Part shown: positions 42,931 to 52,775 of the stretch, piece by piece
How positions within the stretch are numbered: position 1 is the first letter of the stretch
Layout of the letters: each line of letters opens with the position of its first letter
NCBI RefSeq assembly: GCF_046736075.1
Contig: NZ_CP177163.1
Location: forward strand, 2,790,001 to 2,854,000
Direction of reading: 5' to 3'
DNA from: Stenotrophomonas sp046736075
GTDB taxonomy: Bacteria > Pseudomonadota > Gammaproteobacteria > Xanthomonadales > Xanthomonadaceae
Length of the DNA stretch: 64,000 nt
The notes under the pieces: generated by a model
Database searches by the model: none
The model's input: only the letters and a program-made list of their open reading frames with translations
Told to the model about the DNA's origin: nothing
Program-made: the position numbers and the translations under genes

Positions 42931-45051
42931 TCACCACACCTTGACCCGCTTGTCCGGCGCCAGGTACAGCTTCTGGCCTTCCTTGACCTCGAACGCCGGG
43001 TACCACGCATCCAGATTGCGCACGGTGAGCGCGCGGAACTGGCCCGGTGCATGCACGTTGGTCAGCAGCGAGTTGCGCAGCGCCTGTTCGCGGGCCTTGC
43101 TGCGCCATGCCTGGGCGAAGCCGAGGAAGAAGCGCTGGTCCGGCGTGAAGCCTTCCAGGGTCTGCCCGGGCTTCCCCTGCAGCGAGAGCTGGTAGGCATC
43201 GTAGGCGGTGGCCAAGCCGGCGACGTCGGCGATGTTCTCGCCCAGCGTCAGGCGGCCGTTGACCGACACGCCCGGGAACGGCTGGTAGCTGCTGAACTGC
43301 GCGGCCAGCGCATCGCCGGCTGCGTTGAACTGCTTGAGATCATCGGCGGTCCACCAGTTGTCCAGCTTGCCGGTTTCGTCGAACAGCGCGCCGGCGTTGT
43401 CGAAGCCGTGGCTGATCTCGTGGCCGATGACCGCACCGATCGCACCGTAGTTCACCGCATCGTCGGCGGCCCCGTCGAAGAACGGCGGCTGCAGGATCGC
43501 GGCCGGGAACACCAGGCGGTTTTCCAGCGGTACGTTCATTGCGTTGATGGTCTGCGGCAGCATCGCCCACTCGGTGTGGTCCACCGGCTTGCCGAGCTTG
43601 GCGATGTTGCGCTGGTACTCGAAGAGTTCGGCACGTTCGGCGTTGCCCAGCGCATCGTCGCGCTTGACCTCCAGCCCGCTGTAATCACGCCACTTGTCCG
43701 GGTAGCCCATGCCCACGGTGAGCCCGGCAACCTTGGCCTTGGCGCGTGCCTTGGTCTGCGGCGACATCCACGCCAGTGCATCGATGCGCTTGGCGAAGGC
43801 GGCGATGATGTTCCTGGCCATTTCGTCGGCGCGCGCCTTGGTGGCCGGGTCGAAATGACGCTCGACATACAGCTTGCCGATGGCCTCGCCAACGGCGTGG
43901 TTGCTGTCGTCCACCGCCCGCTTCCAGCGCTCGCTCTGCTGCGGCGTGCCGTTCAGCGCGGTGCCGTGGAAAGCGAAGCGCGCGTCGGCGAAGGTCTTCG
44001 GCAGGTAGGGCGCGGCGCGATCCAGGGCATGGAAGGCGAGATAGTCCTTCCATACGTCCAGCGGCTCGGTGGCGACCAGGCGGGAAATGCCGGCCACCGC
44101 CTTGGGCTGCCACACGATGAAGTCCTGCTGCTCGCCCAGTTGGGCACCGGCCAGGAAGGCGCTCCAGTCCATGCCCGGCGCCTTGGCGCTCAGGTCGGCC
44201 TGCTTCCAGGCGTTGGCGCCCTTGGCCACATCGTTGGTTTCTTCCTGGGTGGCGTGCGCCTGGGCGATCCTGGTCTCCAGCGCCAGGATGCGCTGCGCCT
44301 TGGCCGCCGGATCGGCAACGCCCGCCAGCTGCAGCACCTGGGCGATGTAGGCCTGGTACTGCTTGCGCAGCTCGGCCATGCGGCCGCCCTGCAGGTAGAA
44401 GTCGCGGTCCGGCAGGCCCAGGCCGCCCTGCACCAGGTACGGGGCGGTGCGGTCCGGCTGCAGCAGGTCCACCGACACCCACACGCCGAACAGGCGGTCG
44501 GTGTAGAAGTTGGTCGCATTCAGCAGGTCGACGTCGGCGCGCAGGGTGCCGCCCAGGGTGGTGGCCAGCGCGGACTTGTCGGCAATGCCGGCGATGGCAT
44601 CGAGGGTCGGCTTGACCGGGGCCAGGCCGCGCGATTCGATGCCGGCGTCGTCCATGTAGGCGGCGTAGTAGTCGCCGATCAGCTTGGCTTCGCCCTCGGC
44701 CTTGGCGTCGGCGGCGGCGCCTTCGAGGATCGCGCGGGTATCGGCCAGGGTCTTTTCGGCGATGACGTTGAAGCTGCCGTAGCTGGAGCGGTCGGCCGGG
44801 ATCTCGGTGTTCTTGACCCAGGTGCCGTTGGCGAAGCCGAAGAAATCGTCGCCCGCCGCCAGGCTGCGGTCCATGCCGGCGATGTCGAAGCCGAAGCTGC
44901 CCAGCTGCGGCTTGGCCGGGGCCGGCGGCGCGGCGGTATCGGCAGCGGGTGCGGCCGGCGGTGCGGCCGGTTCGCGGTCGCAGGCGGCCAGGCTCAGCGA
45001 CAGGCTGGCGGCAATGGCGAGCATCAGGGTGGGGCGGCGCAGCTTGGACAT
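42931..45051 (-). CDS. pepO: M13-family metallopeptidase, lipoprotein (PepO/neprilysin type)
   Basis: 706 aa. The lipoprotein signal ends SLAAC at residue 24, then a Pro/Ala linker. The N-terminal M13 domain begins GFDIAGMDRSLAAGDDFFGFANG. The zinc site HExxH is in VIGHEISHGFDNAGA, the third ligand Glu in GENIADVAGLATAYDAY, and the family ends PAFEVKEGQKLYLAPDKRVKVW, where the W at the tail is conserved. It cuts small peptides at the outer membrane or periplasm. Monocistronic. Confidence 0.9.
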   Translation of the reverse strand: MSKLRRPTLMLAIAASLSLSLAACDREPAAPPAAPAADTAAPPAPAKPQLGSFGFDIAGMDRSLAAGDDFFGFANGTWVKNTEIPADRSSYGSFNVIAEKTLADTRAILEGAAADAKAEGEAKLIGDYYAAYMDDAGIESRGLAPVKPTLDAIAGIADKSALATTLGGTLRADVDLLNATNFYTDRLFGVWVSVDLLQPDRTAPYLVQGGLGLPDRDFYLQGGRMAELRKQYQAYIAQVLQLAGVADPAAKAQRILALETRIAQAHATQEETNDVAKGANAWKQADLSAKAPGMDWSAFLAGAQLGEQQDFIVWQPKAVAGISRLVATEPLDVWKDYLAFHALDRAAPYLPKTFADARFAFHGTALNGTPQQSERWKRAVDDSNHAVGEAIGKLYVERHFDPATKARADEMARNIIAAFAKRIDALAWMSPQTKARAKAKVAGLTVGMGYPDKWRDYSGLEVKRDDALGNAERAELFEYQRNIAKLGKPVDHTEWAMLPQTINAMNVPLENRLVFPAAILQPPFFDGAADDAVNYGAIGAVIGHEISHGFDNAGALFDETGKLDNWWTADDLKQFNAAGDALAAQFSSYQPFPGVSVNGRLTLGENIADVAGLATAYDAYQLSLQGKPGQTLEGFTPDQRFFLGFAQAWRSKAREQALRNSLLTNVHAPGQFRALTVRNLDAWYPAFEVKEGQKLYLAPDKRVKVW

Positions 45052-45333
45052 GGACCTTCTCAGGCAACGGAAAGGACCTAGTCTAGTCCTCTGGCGCAGG
45101 CAGGATCAGGCCGCACGCGCGATCGTCCAATGGCCAGATCCTGCTCTTCCCGCATGGCCGCCGCTGGTGCATGCTGGGGCCGGCAGGACCGTTCCGCGCC
45201 GGGATGCCAGGGGAGGCATCGCGCGGACACGTTTGCAGGCGTCAAGAAAAGGTGGCTTCGGCCGCTCAGGTTTGGGGGAAACCAGGAAGCGTTTGCGCAT
45301 GAAGTCAGCCCGCAATGAAGGGAGCCGTTTGCG

Positions 45334-48288
45334 ATGCCCGCGTTGAACCGTGCGATGGCGCGGCCACTGCGGACGATCGTCTGGTTGGGCAGCGCGCTGG
45401 CCGTGCTGCTGGCCGTCGCGCTGGGCGCCATGCTGGCCAACGATTACCAGCGCCGCCAGGAAGCCGCGCAACGCCAGAGCTGTGCGCTGGCCGCCGGTTC
45501 GCAGCGCCTGCTGCGGCTGGAGCTGCGCAATCTTGAACGGGCCATGCTGGGCATCGCCGACGATGGCGCGAAGCTGTTCCAGCGCGTGCCGGAGCAGGCG
45601 CCGGAACTGCTCGACGATGCCATCGCCGGGGTGCTGCAGCGGCATGCCGAGCTGGACAGCATCGTGGTGGTGGACCAGCACGGGCGCGCGCTGACGAGCG
45701 GCAGCGGCGACCTGCACCTGCCGCTGTGGGCAACCGAATCCAACCGCGGCACCGGCAGCGCGCTGTACGTCGGCCCGCCGCAGGCGCTGGACGGCCACCG
45801 CTGGGTGCTGCCGCTGGCGCTGCGCATGGGGGCCAACCGCTGGCTGCTTTCCCGCCTGCATACCGAAGAATTGACCTCGATCATCAGTGGCCTGGACACC
45901 GGTGAGTTCGGGGTGATCTCGATCACCGACGCGCAGGGCTATGTGCTGGCGCGCAGCCCTGATCCGCTCGGGGCCACCGGCCAGCGCTTCGGCCTGGCCC
46001 GGCGCGAGATGCTGCGTACCGATGCGGTGACGCCGCTGGGCATCGAGACCAGCTCGGTGGACCAGATCGAACGCATCTCCACCCTGACCACGCTGGGCCA
46101 GTACCCGCTGGCGGTGTACGCCGGGCTGGGGCGCCGCGACGTGCTGGCACCGTGGTGGCCCTACGTGTACGCCTCGCTGGGCGTGTACCTGGCGTACTGG
46201 GCGGTGTTCCTCGGGGTGTATTTCAGCCTGCGCCGCGCCACCGTGCACCAGGACGCGCTGACCGAAGAGCTGCGCACCGGCCATGCCGAGCTGAGCCTGG
46301 CCCACCAGGTGGGCAAGGTATGCACCTGGTATGTGGATGAGGATGCCTGCGTGCTGCGCTGGTCGCCGCTGGCGCGCGACATCTTCGGCCTGGACATCGA
46401 CAGCCTGCCGGTTGCCGATTTCTTCGCCCGCGTGCACCACGAAGACGCGCCGCGCATGCAGGCCGCCTTTGATGCGGCCTTTGCCGGTACTGCGGTGCTG
46501 GATGAAATGTTCCGCGTGGTGCTGCCCGGCGGTGCCACGCGCTGGGTGTCCGCGCGCGGCCAGCGGGTGGCGGTGGTGGATCGGCAGCGGCGCATGATCG
46601 GTGCGCTCACCGATGTCAGCGAGCGCGTGCAGGCCCTGGCGCGGATGCAGCAGGCCGAGCGCCAGTTCCGCCTGCTGTTCGACCGCAACCCGGCACCGTT
46701 CTGGGTGTTCGATCCCGATACGCTGCGCTTCCTGGAAGTGAACGAAGCGGCAGTCCGCCAGTACGGCTTCAGCCGCGACGAATTCCTCTCCATGAGCATC
46801 CTGGACATCCGCCCGCGCGAAGGCTGGGAGGAGATCCGCGGCGCCATCGAGCAGGCACGCATCGGCGATGTGCAGGACGCCACGGTGCGCATGCACCGGC
46901 GCAAGGATGGCACCGTGTTCGAGGTGCGTGCCCACCTTGCACGGCTGGATTTCGATGGCCGCCAGGCGTGCCTGGTGTTGGCCGAGGATGTCAGCGAGCG
47001 CTTGGCCTACGAGCGCGACCTGGCGTACCACGCCACCCACAACCCGGCCACCGGCCTGCTCAATACGCGTGCGCTGGCCGAACAGCTGGATGCGGCGGGT
47101 GGCGGCTACACCATCGCCTACGTGCAGTTCCGCGGCCTGCAGCTGGTGGCCGATACGCTGGGCCGCGAAGTGGGCGAGGTGGTGCTGCAGGCGATGGCCA
47201 AGCGGCTGGGGGGCCTGGGCGCGCGCTACGGTGCGCTGGCGTTCCAGCCGGCCGAGGATTTCATCTTCGCCATCGACGACACCCACGACCGCCAGTCGGC
47301 GCTGGATACGCTGGTGCAGACCGTGTCCGAACCGGTACGCGGGCAGGATTGGCTGCACCAGTTCGAGCCGCGCATCGGCGTGGCGGTGAAGTTCGACGGC
47401 GATGTGCTGCCGGCCGAGCAGGTGATCGGCATGGCCGCGCAGGCGGCGCATGCCGCGCGCGACGAAGGCAGCGTGATCGCGTGGTACGACAATACCGTCA
47501 GCTCGCGCCTGGCCGAGCGGCTGCGCCTGGCCGGGCGCATCCACAGTGCGATCGACGCCGAGTTCGAGCTGTATTTCCAGCCCATCTGCCACGCCAGCGA
47601 TGGCAGCCCGGCAGCCCTGGAAGCCCTGCTGCGCTGGCCGCAGCCGGATGGCAGCTTCATTCCGCCAGGCGAGTTCATCCAGCTCTGCGAAGACACCGGG
47701 TTGATCCTGGCGCTGGGCCGCTGGGTGATCCGTGCGGCGGCGCAGGCGCAGCGGCAGCTGGTTGATGCCGGGTGGGGCATGCTGCCGATCGCGGTGAACG
47801 TCTCGGCGGTGCAGTTCTTCAACAGCGATCTGGTGGCCGAGTTCACCCGCGCCACCCAGGAGTTCGGCCTGGAACGCGGTGCGCTGCAGGTGGAACTGAC
47901 CGAAAGCAGCCTGATGCGCAAACCGGCGCAGGCCAAGCAGACCATGCAGCGGCTGCACGAACAGGGCATCTGCATTTCGCTGGACGATTTCGGTACCGGC
48001 TACTCCAACATGTCCTACCTGCAGCACCTGCCGCTGGACATCCTGAAGATCGACCGCAGCTTCGTGGCCGATGTTGAGACCAATCCGCGCAACGCCTCGA
48101 TCTGCCGCGCGCTGTTGTCGTTGGGGCACAGCATGGGCCTGACCATCATCGCCGAGGGCGTGGAGACCCCCGGCCAGCACCAGTGGCTGGCCGCGCACGG
48201 CTGCGACCAGGTGCAGGGCTACCTGCTGGGCCGGCCGGCGCCGCTGCGCGAGGTGATCGCCCGGCTGGAGACCGCCGACGCGGTGTAG
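45334..48288 (+). CDS. Membrane PAS-PAS-(degenerate GGDEF)-EAL phosphodiesterase
   Basis: 984 aa. Two membrane segments (about 15-35 and 280-300) enclose a periplasmic sensor. Two PAS domains follow at about 325-440 and 445-570 (PAFWVF..FLEVNEAAVRQYG). The GGDEF region has FQPAEDFIFAI in place of the catalytic loop, so no cyclase activity is expected. The EAL domain is intact: ALEALLRW, NVSAVQF, ELTESSLM, SLDDFGTGYSN, LDILKIDRSFV and EGVETPGQ. It hydrolyses cyclic di-GMP on a periplasmic or PAS signal. Confidence 0.85.
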   Translation: MPALNRAMARPLRTIVWLGSALAVLLAVALGAMLANDYQRRQEAAQRQSCALAAGSQRLLRLELRNLERAMLGIADDGAKLFQRVPEQAPELLDDAIAGVLQRHAELDSIVVVDQHGRALTSGSGDLHLPLWATESNRGTGSALYVGPPQALDGHRWVLPLALRMGANRWLLSRLHTEELTSIISGLDTGEFGVISITDAQGYVLARSPDPLGATGQRFGLARREMLRTDAVTPLGIETSSVDQIERISTLTTLGQYPLAVYAGLGRRDVLAPWWPYVYASLGVYLAYWAVFLGVYFSLRRATVHQDALTEELRTGHAELSLAHQVGKVCTWYVDEDACVLRWSPLARDIFGLDIDSLPVADFFARVHHEDAPRMQAAFDAAFAGTAVLDEMFRVVLPGGATRWVSARGQRVAVVDRQRRMIGALTDVSERVQALARMQQAERQFRLLFDRNPAPFWVFDPDTLRFLEVNEAAVRQYGFSRDEFLSMSILDIRPREGWEEIRGAIEQARIGDVQDATVRMHRRKDGTVFEVRAHLARLDFDGRQACLVLAEDVSERLAYERDLAYHATHNPATGLLNTRALAEQLDAAGGGYTIAYVQFRGLQLVADTLGREVGEVVLQAMAKRLGGLGARYGALAFQPAEDFIFAIDDTHDRQSALDTLVQTVSEPVRGQDWLHQFEPRIGVAVKFDGDVLPAEQVIGMAAQAAHAARDEGSVIAWYDNTVSSRLAERLRLAGRIHSAIDAEFELYFQPICHASDGSPAALEALLRWPQPDGSFIPPGEFIQLCEDTGLILALGRWVIRAAAQAQRQLVDAGWGMLPIAVNVSAVQFFNSDLVAEFTRATQEFGLERGALQVELTESSLMRKPAQAKQTMQRLHEQGICISLDDFGTGYSNMSYLQHLPLDILKIDRSFVADVETNPRNASICRALLSLGHSMGLTIIAEGVETPGQHQWLAAHGCDQVQGYLLGRPAPLREVIARLETADAV

Positions 48289-48312
48289 CGCCGCGCGCCG
48301 CGGCCGGCGCTG

Positions 48313-49194
48313 TCAGGCCAGCGCCTCGACCAGGTAGTCGATGAAGGTGCGCACCTTCGGCGCCAGGTGGTTGCGGCTGGTGTACACGGCATGGATGCCG
48401 ACGGGCGGCACATCCCAGTCGGGCAGGATGCGCTGCAGGCGGCCGTCGGCCAGCGCGTCGTCGATCAGGAAATCCGGCTGCAGGATGATGCCGAGGCCGG
48501 CGATCGCCGCCTCGCGCAGCACATCGCCGTTGTTGGCGCGGATGCCACCGCGGATCGCCACGCTGACCTCGCCGCGCGGGCCACGCAGCTGCCAGGCATC
48601 GCCGCCGCCCCAGTAGCTGTAGTTCAGGCACTGATGATCGGCCAGATCCTCCGGCTGCTCCGGGTGGCCGTAGGCGGCCAGGTAGGCCGGCGCCGCACAC
48701 AGGGTGATACGGGCATCGGCGAGCTTGCGCGCGATCAGCGCCGGGCCGGGTTGCCGGGTGATGCGGATGGCCACGTCGAAGCCTTCTTCGACCATGTCCA
48801 CCAGGCGGTCGGACAATGACAGATCCAGCTGCACCTGCGGATGGCGTGCCCGGTAGCCGGCCAGCAGCGGGCCCAGCCGGGCGATGCCGTAACTGACGGG
48901 CGCGTTGATCCGCAGCAGGCCCGAGGGCTCCAGCGCCTGCGCGCCGATGCTGGCTTCCAGCGCATCGAACTGCGCCAGCAGCTGCACGCACTGGGCGTAG
49001 TAGGCCGCGCCGGTGCTGGTCGGGCTCACCCGGCGGGTGGTGCGGTTGAGCAGGCGTGTGGACAGCCGCTGCTCCAGTGCCGCGATCTGGCGGGTGACCC
49101 CGGCGGTGGACATGTCCAGCGCCTGCGCGGCGGCGCTGAACCCGTTGCGCTCCACCACCGCCACGAACACACGCATCGCTTCCAGGGTGTCCAT
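48313..49194 (-). CDS. LysR-family regulator of the DoxX/dioxygenase genes
   Basis: 293 aa starting MDTLEAMRVFVAVVERNGF. Helix-turn-helix: LDMSTAGVTRQIAALEQRLSTRLLNRTTRR. Effector domain to the end. Divergent from doxX at 49292 with a 97-bp spacer. The set LysR, DoxX, YgiD-type dioxygenase recurs in proteobacteria; the inducer is probably a quinone or catechol-like compound, by inference. Confidence 0.85.
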   Translation of the reverse strand: MDTLEAMRVFVAVVERNGFSAAAQALDMSTAGVTRQIAALEQRLSTRLLNRTTRRVSPTSTGAAYYAQCVQLLAQFDALEASIGAQALEPSGLLRINAPVSYGIARLGPLLAGYRARHPQVQLDLSLSDRLVDMVEEGFDVAIRITRQPGPALIARKLADARITLCAAPAYLAAYGHPEQPEDLADHQCLNYSYWGGGDAWQLRGPRGEVSVAIRGGIRANNGDVLREAAIAGLGIILQPDFLIDDALADGRLQRILPDWDVPPVGIHAVYTSRNHLAPKVRTFIDYLVEALA

Positions 49195-49291
49195 TGTTGC
49201 GCGTCCCGTAATAAACAGCGTCGGTTGATCGTATTTATTGGCGGCTATGCGCGCAATAACCTGTGCGCATCGCATCCTGTCGAGGTGTTCC

Positions 49292-49702
49292 ATGCATACG
49301 ACTCCGCACCGTCCCGCCGCCCTGGCCCCGTATGGCGCCACCGTGCTGCGCTGGGCCCTGGGGGCGCTGTTCCTGGCCCACGGGCTGACCAAGCTGCTGG
49401 TGTTCACCCCGGCCGGCACCGCCGCCTACTTCCAGTCGCTGGGTCTGCCCGGCGCGCTCGGTTACCTCACCATCGCCCTCGAACTGACGCTCGCCGCCGC
49501 CCTGCTGCTGGGCATCTTCGCGCGCTGGGTGGGGCTGATCGGTGTGCCGCTGCTGCTGGGCACCATCGTCACCGTGCACGGCGCCAACGGCTTCAGCTTT
49601 GCCAATGCGGGCGGCGGCTGGGAATACCCGGCGTTCTGGGCGCTGGCCCTGCTGGTGCTGTTCTGCATCGGCGACGGCAAGTGGACGCTGGCCTCGCGCT
49701 GA
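49292..49702 (+). CDS. DoxX-family membrane protein
   Basis: 136 aa with four membrane segments (VLRWALGALFLAHGLTKLLVF, YLTIALELTLAAALLLGIF, LIGVPLLLGTIVTVHGANGF, FWALALLVLFCIGDG). DoxX/SURF4-like proteins are linked to quinone handling and oxidative stress. Followed after 37 bp by the dioxygenase gene. Confidence 0.85.
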   Translation: MHTTPHRPAALAPYGATVLRWALGALFLAHGLTKLLVFTPAGTAAYFQSLGLPGALGYLTIALELTLAAALLLGIFARWVGLIGVPLLLGTIVTVHGANGFSFANAGGGWEYPAFWALALLVLFCIGDGKWTLASR

Positions 49703-49739
49703 GCGTGCCCCTGTCGTTCTTCCCCAACCGGAGCCTCTG

Positions 49740-50555
49740 ATGACCCGCCTGCCTTCGCTGTACATCTCGCACGGTTCGCCGATGACCGCGCTCAACCCCG
49801 GCCTGGTCGGCCAACGCCTGGCCGACCTGGCCGCCACGCTGCCGCGCCCGCGCGCCATCGTCATGGCGTCGGCGCACTGGCTGACCCGCCAGTCGGCGGT
49901 CGGCGCGCATCCGCGGCCGCCCACCATCCACGATTTCGGTGGCTTCCCGCAGGCGCTGTTCGACCTGCAATACCCGGCACCGGGCGATCCGGCGCTGGCG
50001 CGCGAGGTCGCCGAGCGGCTCGGCGCTGCCGGCGTGCCGACCGTGATCGATGCCACCCGTGGCCTCGATCACGGCGCCTGGGTGCCGCTGCGCTTCCTGT
50101 ACCCGCATGCGGACATCCCGGTGGTACCGCTGGCGATCCAGCCGCTGCTCGGGCCGGCCCACCAGCTGGCGCTGGGCCGCGCGCTGGCGCCGTTGCGCGA
50201 GCAGGGCGTGCTGGTGATCGGGTCGGGCAGCATCACCCACAACCTGCACGACTGGGGCAACTACCAGGACGGCAAGGAAGCGCCGTACGTGCGGCCCTTC
50301 ATCGACTGGGTGGAGCAGCGGCTGGCGGCCGACGACAGTGCCGCACTGCTCGACTACCGCCGCCAGGCGCCGTATGCCGAGCGCGCGCATCCCACCGACG
50401 AGCACCTGCAGCCGCTGTACGTCGCGATGGGGGCGGCCGGTGCGGACACACTGGGTGCGCAGCGCATCGATGCCGGTATCGATGCCGGCTTCCTGGCGAT
50501 GGACATCTACCGCTTCGACGGCGCCGATGCCGGCCCGGTGCCGACCACGCGCTGA
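49740..50555 (+). CDS. ygiD: YgiD-like extradiol ring-cleavage dioxygenase (DODA type)
   Basis: 271 aa, GGAG six bases before the ATG. LigB-fold residues: SLYISHGSPMTAL with metal His, ASAHWLTRQ with metal His, GLDHGAWVPLRFLYP with a catalytic His, and GSGSITHNL. Family members open catechol rings such as DOPA. The metal site looks complete. It is co-transcribed with doxX. Confidence 0.85.
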   Translation: MTRLPSLYISHGSPMTALNPGLVGQRLADLAATLPRPRAIVMASAHWLTRQSAVGAHPRPPTIHDFGGFPQALFDLQYPAPGDPALAREVAERLGAAGVPTVIDATRGLDHGAWVPLRFLYPHADIPVVPLAIQPLLGPAHQLALGRALAPLREQGVLVIGSGSITHNLHDWGNYQDGKEAPYVRPFIDWVEQRLAADDSAALLDYRRQAPYAERAHPTDEHLQPLYVAMGAAGADTLGAQRIDAGIDAGFLAMDIYRFDGADAGPVPTTR

Positions 50556-50692
50556 CCGCGCAGCGCCTGCTGTCCGCCTACTGAGCTCGATTGCACACGC
50601 GCGTTCGCGCGACGGCAGGGGTGTGGTACGTTTTTTCCGTTTCCGGCGCCGGCTGCCCGCAGCCTCCCCCCGCGCTGCCAACTGGAAAATGC

Positions 50693-52336
50693 ATGCATAC
50701 CATTGAAGTCGTGCTGGCGATGCTGGTGGCCGTGGTGGCCAGCGGCTACCTGGTCCGGGTCCTGCCGTTGTCGCTGCCGTTGCCGCTGGTGCAGATCGGC
50801 CTGGGCGCGGTGATCGCCGGCGTGTTCAACCGCGGCCACGCGCTGGAACCGGAGATGTTCTTCCTGCTGTTCCTGCCGCCGCTGCTGTTCCTGGATGGCT
50901 GGCGCATCCCCAAGCAGGGCCTGTTCCGCGACAAGGGCGTGATCCTGGAGCTGGCCCTGGGGCTGGTGGTGTTCACCGTGATCGGCGCCGGCTTCCTGAT
51001 CCACTGGATGATTCCGGTGATGCCGCTGGCGGTGGCGTTCGCCCTGGCTGCGATCATCTCGCCGACCGACCCGGTGGCGGTGGGGTCGATCGCCGCGCGT
51101 GCGCCAATTCCCAAGCGGCTGATGCACATCCTGGAAGGCGAGTCGCTGCTCAACGATGCCTCGGGCCTGGTCTGCTTCCGCTTCGCGGTTGCGGCGGTGA
51201 TGACCGGGACGTTCTCGCTGGCCAACGCCTCGCTCACCTTCCTGTGGGTGGCCGTGGCCGGTCTGGCCATCGGCGTGGCGGTAACGCTGGGCGTGTCCAC
51301 CTTCCAGCGCTGGCTGTGGCGGCGCTTCGGCGAGGAGCCGGGTGCGGCGCTGCTGGTCAACCTGCTGATTCCCTTTGCGGCCTACCTGCTGGCCGAAGAG
51401 GCCAATGCCTCGGGCATCCTGTCGGCCGTCGCGGCGGGCATCACCATGAGCTACGTCGAGCTGACCGGCCGCGTCTCCGGCAGCATGCGCGTGCAGCGCG
51501 CAGCGGTGTGGGGGATGCTGCAGTTCAGCTTCAACGGCATCATGTTCGTGCTGCTGGGCGAGCAGTTGCCGGGCATCGTCGAGCGCGCGATCACCACCGT
51601 CAGCGAGAGCGGCCACCACAGCGCGTGGTGGCTGCTGGTGTATGTGGTGGTGATCAACCTGGCGCTGGTGCTGCTGCGCCTGGCCTGGGTGTGGCTGTCG
51701 CTGCGCTGGAGCCTGCTGCGTGCGCGCCATCGCGGCGAGGTGCAGCAGGGCACGCCGTGGCGGGTGGTGGTGGCGACGTCGGTGGCCGGCGTACGCGGTG
51801 CGATCACCTTGGCCGGCGTGCTGACCCTGCCGTTGTTCCTGCCCGATGGCAGCGCCTTCCCGGCGCGCGACCTGGTGATCTTCCTGGCGGCGGCGGTGAT
51901 CCTGGTGTCGCTGGTCGGCGCCAGCGTGGCCTTGCCGCGGCTGTTGAAGGGACTGGAGCTGCCCGCCGATTCGGGCGACCGCAAGGCCGAGGACCTGGCC
52001 CGCAAGCTCGCTTCCAAGGCGGCGCTGGCCGGCGTGGAGCGCATGCGCCAGCAGCTGGTGCAGAACCAGACCACCGAGAACGTGCAGTTGTACAACGATG
52101 CCGCCTCGCGGGTCAGCCTGCTGTACCAGCGCAATCTGGAGAAGGAAAACGGCCCCGACGCCGATCCGGAGAAGGTCAAGCGGATGGAGCAGGGCTATCG
52201 GCAGCTGCGCACCGCTGGCCTCACCGCCGAGCGTGAAGAGCTGTTCCGCCTGACCCGGCGCGGCAAGATCTCCGATGAGGTCTCGCGCCGGCTGATCCGC
52301 AACCTGGATCTGCTGGAGACCCGGCAACGGGATTGA
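50693..52336 (+). CDS. CPA1-family Na+/H+ antiporter
   Basis: 547 aa, about twelve membrane segments. The ion site is LAAIISPTDPVAVGSI and HILEGESLLNDASGLVCFRFA, diagnostic of NhaP/NHE-like CPA1 exchangers. GVRGAITLAGVLTLPLFL is the other conserved core helix. A cytoplasmic charged tail (residues 425-547) is alpha-helical. It extrudes Na+ or K+ in exchange for protons. Confidence 0.9.
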   Translation: MHTIEVVLAMLVAVVASGYLVRVLPLSLPLPLVQIGLGAVIAGVFNRGHALEPEMFFLLFLPPLLFLDGWRIPKQGLFRDKGVILELALGLVVFTVIGAGFLIHWMIPVMPLAVAFALAAIISPTDPVAVGSIAARAPIPKRLMHILEGESLLNDASGLVCFRFAVAAVMTGTFSLANASLTFLWVAVAGLAIGVAVTLGVSTFQRWLWRRFGEEPGAALLVNLLIPFAAYLLAEEANASGILSAVAAGITMSYVELTGRVSGSMRVQRAAVWGMLQFSFNGIMFVLLGEQLPGIVERAITTVSESGHHSAWWLLVYVVVINLALVLLRLAWVWLSLRWSLLRARHRGEVQQGTPWRVVVATSVAGVRGAITLAGVLTLPLFLPDGSAFPARDLVIFLAAAVILVSLVGASVALPRLLKGLELPADSGDRKAEDLARKLASKAALAGVERMRQQLVQNQTTENVQLYNDAASRVSLLYQRNLEKENGPDADPEKVKRMEQGYRQLRTAGLTAEREELFRLTRRGKISDEVSRRLIRNLDLLETRQRD

Positions 52337-52387
52337 CGGCGCTGCCGCCAATCCCGGGTAGCCACCGGCCGCTGGGCGGTTGAGCGG

Positions 52388-52639
52388 TTACGCGTCGGGC
52401 TTCTGGTCCAGGTAGTAGGCCACCACGGTGCCCTTGACCTTGATCGTCATCGGGTTGCCGCGGCGGTCGCGGGCCTTGCCGGCCTGCACGCGGATCCAGC
52501 CTTCGCTGACCGAATACTCCTCGACGTTGTCACGCTCGACGTCGTTGAAACGGATGCCGACCCCGCGCTCCAGCGCGGCGGCGTCGTGGAAGGGGCTGGC
52601 CGGGTTGATCGCCAGGTGATCGGGAGGGGTATCGCTCAT
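52388..52639 (-). CDS. DUF3297 small protein
   Basis: 83 aa. MSDTPPDHLAINPASPFHD, RGVGIRFNDVERDNVEEYSVSEGWIRV and MTIKVKGTV are the DUF3297 pattern. A small cytoplasmic protein of unknown function, common in Gammaproteobacteria. The start is uncertain between 52639 and 52645. Confidence 0.8.
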   Translation of the reverse strand: MSDTPPDHLAINPASPFHDAAALERGVGIRFNDVERDNVEEYSVSEGWIRVQAGKARDRRGNPMTIKVKGTVVAYYLDQKPDA

Positions 52640-52775
52640 GGTCATCGGGTACTGACGGCCACCACGGCCATCTTCTGCCGTACAGGATAAACCGCAGCGG
52701 GGCCCAGGCCGAATTTCGCTTCCTGCCAACGCCTTCCCACGGCAGAATGCGCGCCTGCCTCCAGGAATACCGGTC

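Noticed and set aside
45106..48198. 1030-codon antisense open frame
   Set aside because: Mirror of the PAS-EAL gene, with His/Arg/Gln-rich nonsense composition.
52357..52381. A further SMAG repeat after the antiporter gene
   Set aside because: GTAG is followed by an imperfect ACCGGCC/GGGCGGT stem with a mismatch; too weak to call.
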